Source of the DNA: Ruminococcus sp. UBA3855
GTDB taxonomy: Bacteria; Bacillota; Clostridia; Oscillospirales; Ruminococcaceae
DNA length: 9,240 nucleotides
Reading direction: 5' to 3'
Assembly: GCA_002392545.1 (NCBI GenBank)
Contig: DGHF01000029.1
Span: 1-9,240, forward strand
The notes below the pieces were generated by a model, which was not told the origin of the DNA, made no database searches, and saw nothing but the letters and a program-made list of their open reading frames with translations. A program made the translations under genes and the position numbers. Within the stretch, counting starts at the first letter, position 1, and each line of letters opens with the position of its first letter. Below, piece after piece: positions 6,915-9,240 of the stretch.

Positions 6915-6941
6915 ATTATACAAAAAAAAAAAAAAATGCAA
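6915..6941 (-). promoter_or_regulatory. Probable promoter of the lipoprotein gene with a poly-T spacer
   Basis: On the minus strand TTGCAT (6941-6936) and TATAAT (6920-6915) are 15 bp apart. The spacer is fourteen T followed by one G; with the last T of the -35 box the run is 15 T. The short spacer would be suboptimal for SigA, and the ideal 17 bp would need two more T. Transcription would start near 6908. The leader has a weak CAGAT/ATCTG hairpin (6906-6890). Confidence 0.65.
6922..6936. repeat. 15-base homopolymer (A on the plus strand, T on the minus strand)
   Basis: An uninterrupted run of 15 A lies between C6921 and T6937, inside the promoter spacer of the lipoprotein gene. Tracts this long are prone to slipped-strand length change and also to sequencing error. 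Confidence 0.95.
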
Positions 6942-6953
6942 GCGTTTTCTATG

Positions 6954-6972
6954 AATGTTCACAAAATGTTCA
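6954..6972 (-). promoter_or_regulatory. Direct repeats upstream of the lipoprotein promoter, possible operator
   Basis: Two copies of TGAACATT (minus strand; AATGTTCA on plus at 6954-6961 and 6965-6972) are spaced 11 bp start to start, about one helical turn. They lie 12 bp upstream of the -35 box. The arrangement is typical of sites for activators such as response regulators, but no regulator is identified. Confidence 0.4.
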
Positions 6973-7027
6973 AAAATATTGGATAACAAGCTAAATTTAT
7001 CCATATTCATTGGTGTATTTTGCACAA

Positions 7028-7063
7028 ACAAAGAAGGACACCTTGAAAGGTGTCCTTCTTTGT
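7028..7063 (-). terminator. Intrinsic terminator of glgA
   Basis: A perfect 16-bp stem (7028-7043 with 7048-7063) closes on a 4-nt loop. Its core is GGACACC/GGTGTCC. On the minus strand it is followed by TTTGTTTG-type sequence. It starts 36 nt after the glgA stop and separates glgA from the lipoprotein promoter. Confidence 0.9.
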
Positions 7064-7099
7064 CAAAAATAATAAGGAGTGATTAGGGAAAATTCTTGA

Positions 7100-8548
7100 T
7101 TATTTGCCGAGAAGCCACTCATACATTCCTTCATACTGCCTTGCAGAGCTGTTCCATGAGAAATCCTGCTCCATACCACGTCTTACCATTGCATCCCATT
7201 CGTCACGGTGATTGAAGAATACAGATTTTGCATAATTGACTGTGTTGAGGAAGTCGTTGGAATTGAACTTTCCGAACGTGAAACCTGTTCCGGTGTGTTC
7301 GTATTCGTTGTAAGGCTGTACGGTGTCTTTCAGACCACCTGTCTCACGTACCAGCGGAATTGCACCATAGCGGAGAGCCATCAGCTGTGTGAGTCCGCAC
7401 GGCTCAAATCTGGACGGTACAAGCATCATATCTGCGCCGGCATAGAGTTTCTGTGCCAGTTCGCCATTATAGCAGATATTAGCGGAGCATCTGTCCGGAT
7501 AACGTCCGGCGAAATAGCGGAACATATTTTCATAGTTTGGTTCGCCTGTGCCGATAACGATAAACTGTGTATTTTCATCAAGGAAACGCTCAAACACGTC
7601 ACCGAGAAGATTCAAGCCCTTCTGGTCGGTCAGTCGGGAGATAATGCCCACTAACATGATTCTGTCATCCTGTGGCAGTCCCAGTTCTGCTTGCAGGAGA
7701 CGCTTGTTTTCACGCTTGCCATCCAAGAAGCTGTTTACATCATAGTTATAGAAAATCTTCTTGTCATGCATCGGGTCGAATACATCATAATCGATACCAT
7801 TCACAATACCACGGAGACGCTCATGACGTGCATTCAGCAAGCCGTCAAGATGTTCGCCGTATTCTTTGGTCTTGATTTCCTCGGCGTAGGTTTCGGAAAC
7901 GGTTGTGATATAGTCCGCATAAACCAGACCACCTTTCAGCATATTGGCATCCTTGTGAAATTCCAGCTTGTCAGGCGTGAACATATAGTCCGGAAGTCCG
8001 GTGTTAAACTGGAATGCCTCAATGTCCCATACACCTTGGAAACGGAGGTTATGAATGGTCATGATGGATTTTACACCCTGATAGAAGGGATGTGTTGCAA
8101 ATTCGGAGTGCAGTAATACCGGAATTAAACCAGTCTGCCAGTCATGGCAATGGATAATTTCAGGGTGGAAATCAATCACCGGCATCATAGCAAGCACAGC
8201 TTTGCAGAAGAATGTAAAACGCTCAATATCCCAGCGCAGGTCACTGCTGTAAGGAGATTCACCGCTGAAATAATATTCGTTATCCACATAATAAAACTTG
8301 ATTCCATCAAACTCGTATTCCATGATTCCGACATGTTCCTGTCTTCCGGCATAGTCGATATAGAAATGATGGCGATAGTGGAAAGAATTGCGGTATCTCC
8401 CTGGGATACAGGTATAATAGGGGATAATTACACGAACATCAAAACGGCTTTTGTCAAGATATTTCGGCAATGCTCCAACAACGTCCGCCAATCCGCCAGT
8501 TTTGACAAACGGCACGCATTCGGACGCTGCAAATAAAATATTAGTCAA
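7100..8548 (-). CDS. glgA: Glycogen synthase, GT5 family (starts at TTG)
   Basis: GlgA transfers glucose from ADP-glucose to the non-reducing end of alpha-1,4-glucan, building storage glycogen in the cytosol. The start is TTG 8548-8546: AAAGGAGG at 8564-8557 is eight bases upstream, and the family's conserved N-terminus (T-N-I-L-F-A-A-S-E-C) begins there. An in-frame ATG at 8599 would add 17 residues, but it lies in the promoter spacer upstream of the expected transcription start. The resulting 482 residues match the family's ~480. Motifs with this numbering are Lys16-Thr-Gly-Gly-Leu (ADP-glucose binding), HCHDWQTGL (133-141), TIHNLRFQG (164-172), NGIDYDVFDP (250-259), SRLTDQKGL (304-312), PSRFEPCGLTQLMALRYG (378-395) with Arg380 and Glu382, and the ETGGLKDTV loop (402-410). 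It stands alone, without glgC, glgD, glgB or glgP in the window. Confidence 0.97.
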   Translation of the reverse strand: MTNILFAASECVPFVKTGGLADVVGALPKYLDKSRFDVRVIIPYYTCIPGRYRNSFHYRHHFYIDYAGRQEHVGIMEYEFDGIKFYYVDNEYYFSGESPYSSDLRWDIERFTFFCKAVLAMMPVIDFHPEIIHCHDWQTGLIPVLLHSEFATHPFYQGVKSIMTIHNLRFQGVWDIEAFQFNTGLPDYMFTPDKLEFHKDANMLKGGLVYADYITTVSETYAEEIKTKEYGEHLDGLLNARHERLRGIVNGIDYDVFDPMHDKKIFYNYDVNSFLDGKRENKRLLQAELGLPQDDRIMLVGIISRLTDQKGLNLLGDVFERFLDENTQFIVIGTGEPNYENMFRYFAGRYPDRCSANICYNGELAQKLYAGADMMLVPSRFEPCGLTQLMALRYGAIPLVRETGGLKDTVQPYNEYEHTGTGFTFGKFNSNDFLNTVNYAKSVFFNHRDEWDAMVRRGMEQDFSWNSSARQYEGMYEWLLGK

Positions 8549-8556
8549 TGGAAATT

Positions 8557-8564
8557 CCTCCTTT
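8557..8564 (-). promoter_or_regulatory. Ribosome binding site fixing the glgA TTG start
   Basis: The minus strand carries AAAGGAGG at 8564-8557, an excellent match to the 16S 3' end, eight bases before TTG 8548. No comparable site precedes the ATG at 8599. Confidence 0.9.
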
Positions 8565-8581
8565 AAATTCTCTTTAATACT

Positions 8582-8610
8582 ATTATACTCCTTTTTCATT
8601 CATCCGTCAA
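8582..8610 (-). promoter_or_regulatory. SigA-type promoter of glgA
   Basis: On the minus strand TTGACG (8610-8605) and a consensus TATAAT (8587-8582) are separated by exactly 17 bp. Transcription should start near 8575, leaving a leader of about 27 nt with the ribosome binding site. No operator is apparent. Confidence 0.85.
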
Positions 8611-8882
8611 GATATTTTTTCACATTTTTTCCGCTTGTTTGTGAAATATTAACAGCACTGACAAAAAATCTTATATAATCGGTTCTGAATTTGGTTGATT
8701 TGCTATAAAATGAAATTATTGATGAAAGAAAATGCATGAAATGGTATATTTTCCAGCGTTTTGCGCATACTGAAAACAACGGAATTTGCTAAAAGTCAAT
8801 GAAAAGTATGCATAGATTTGCTAAAAAAAAGCGTGATTTGATGGGCTTTCTTGTATCAAATGCAGATTTTTCCAAAAAGTCA
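8611..8882. other. AT-rich divergent intergenic region with short repeats
   Basis: The gap between the glgA start and the next gene is 432 nt, and this is the part not taken up by the two promoters. I see no credible gene: short frames have no ribosome binding site. It contains three copies of ATTTGCTA (8698-8705, 8784-8791, 8816-8823) and a possible weak plus-strand promoter (TTAACA 8649-8654, TATATA 8672-8677, 17 bp apart). There is also a 7-bp hairpin (ATTTGAT 8836-8842 with ATCAAAT 8855-8861) followed by five T. A short untranslated RNA is possible but unproven. Confidence 0.5.
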
Positions 8883-8887
8883 TTGAC
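8879..8887. promoter_or_regulatory. Palindrome over the -35 box of the SCP2-like gene, possible operator
   Basis: GTCATTGAC is a perfect 9-base palindrome around a central T. Its right half forms most of the TTGACG -35 element. A related GTCAATGA occurs at 8795-8802 and is an inverted match to TCATTGAC at 8880-8887. A repressor site is conceivable, but the element is short. Confidence 0.3.
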
Positions 8888-8911
8888 GAAATTTATATTA
8901 TCCGTTATAAT
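8883..8911 (+). promoter_or_regulatory. SigA-type promoter of the SCP2-like gene
   Basis: TTGACG at 8883-8888 and TATAAT at 8906-8911 are 17 bp apart, the same geometry and boxes as the glgA promoter. Transcription would start near 8918, giving a leader of about 63 nt before the ATG at 8981. Confidence 0.85.
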
Positions 8912-8980
8912 AAGAGGGTAAAAAATAAAGCGCATCGGGACAAATAGGGTTTTGTGATGATGCAAGAAAGGTGATAAGCA

Positions 8981-9240
8981 ATGACATATCATGAGTTAGT
9001 AGCAAAGGTGCAGGCTGCTCTTGCAAAGGCAGATGCTTCCAAGGTAGAAAATCATATTGCTGTACAGGTTAATGTAACTGGCGAGGCTGAGGGTGCGTTT
9101 TACATGGAAATTTCTGGCGGTGTGCTGTATGTAGCTCCGTTTGATTACAATGACAGAGACGCTCTCCTGACCGCTGACGGCGCAGAGGTTCTCAATGTTG
9201 CACAGGGCAAAATTACCCTTGAGAATGCAATCAAGGAAGG
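8981..9240 (+). CDS. SCP2-like (sterol carrier protein 2 fold) protein, N-terminal part (3' end outside window)
   Basis: The gene starts at ATG 8981 with AAAGG at 8967-8971, nine bases upstream, and is still open at the last base, showing 86 residues. The visible sequence has an N-terminal helix (MTYHELVAKVQAALAKADA), a strand ending in AVQVNVTGEAEGAF, then MEISGGVLYVAPF, and a segment with an Ala-Asp-Gly-Ala-Glu-Val-Leu turn and a helix before GKITLENAIKEG. This order (amphipathic beta strands, then a sparing Leu/Asn segment and a G-K-[IL] motif) matches the bacterial SCP2 domain, which makes a hydrophobic cavity for lipid-like ligands. The physiological ligand of such stand-alone bacterial proteins is generally unknown. 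There is no signal peptide, so it is probably cytosolic. It is divergent from glgA with its own promoter; no functional link is shown. The family call rests on pattern memory. Confidence 0.8.
   Translation, partial: MTYHELVAKVQAALAKADASKVENHIAVQVNVTGEAEGAFYMEISGGVLYVAPFDYNDRDALLTADGAEVLNVAQGKITLENAIKE

Noticed and set aside
7208..8536. Several plus-strand open frames across glgA
   Set aside because: All lie opposite the complete glycogen synthase gene and show no family motifs.
8549..8599. 17-residue N-terminal extension of glycogen synthase from ATG 8599
   Set aside because: It lies in the promoter spacer, upstream of the likely transcript start, and matches nothing in the family.
8789..8992. 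Minus-strand open frame of 67 residues in the divergent region
   Set aside because: It runs through the consensus promoter of the SCP2-like gene and into its start, with no ribosome binding site and an unconvincing composition.

Overview
The window looks like chromosomal DNA of a low-to-moderate GC Gram-positive anaerobe of the Clostridia, probably a Ruminococcus-like Oscillospiraceae. The basis is indirect: strong AGGAGG-type ribosome binding sites, TTGACG/TATAAT promoters, short intrinsic terminators with T-tracts, an acetate kinase, bacterial glycogen synthase, and a Gram-positive style lipoprotein. The species assignment is an inference. I see no tRNA, rRNA, CRISPR array, transposase or complete mobile element.

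Layout. Positions 1-771 are the 3' part of adenylosuccinate synthetase (purA). It is followed 39 nt downstream by an unrecognised membrane protein gene (811-1974) whose N-terminus carries three copies of a ~28-residue tryptophan/acidic repeat. After a terminator comes a 201-residue gene (2082-2687) resembling the N-terminal domain of phage baseplate/tail proteins plus a coiled coil, standing alone among housekeeping genes. A strong terminator and a promoter then lead into acetate kinase (ackA, 2917-4116). A terminator-like hairpin separates ackA from cytidine deaminase (cdd, 4199-4585) and a small acidic protein (4592-5029) whose start is coupled to the cdd end. A bidirectional terminator (5033-5067) closes this plus-strand block.

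On the minus strand lie a large two-domain lipoprotein (5071-6864) and glycogen synthase (glgA, 7100-8548), each with its own promoter. The lipoprotein promoter has a 15-base A/T homopolymer between its -35 and -10 boxes, a plausible slippage switch. glgA begins at a TTG codon; an upstream in-frame ATG lies inside the promoter and cannot be used. A 432-nt AT-rich divergent region with repeats separates glgA from a plus-strand SCP2-like gene (8981 to the window end).

Functionally the recognised genes are central metabolism: AMP synthesis, fermentative ATP generation through acetate, pyrimidine salvage and glycogen storage. The unrecognised genes (repeat membrane protein, phage-like protein, acidic protein, lipoprotein) are the accessory part. 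I did not find a convincing new multi-gene system. The most unusual signals are the homopolymer promoter, the repeat membrane protein and the orphan phage-like gene.
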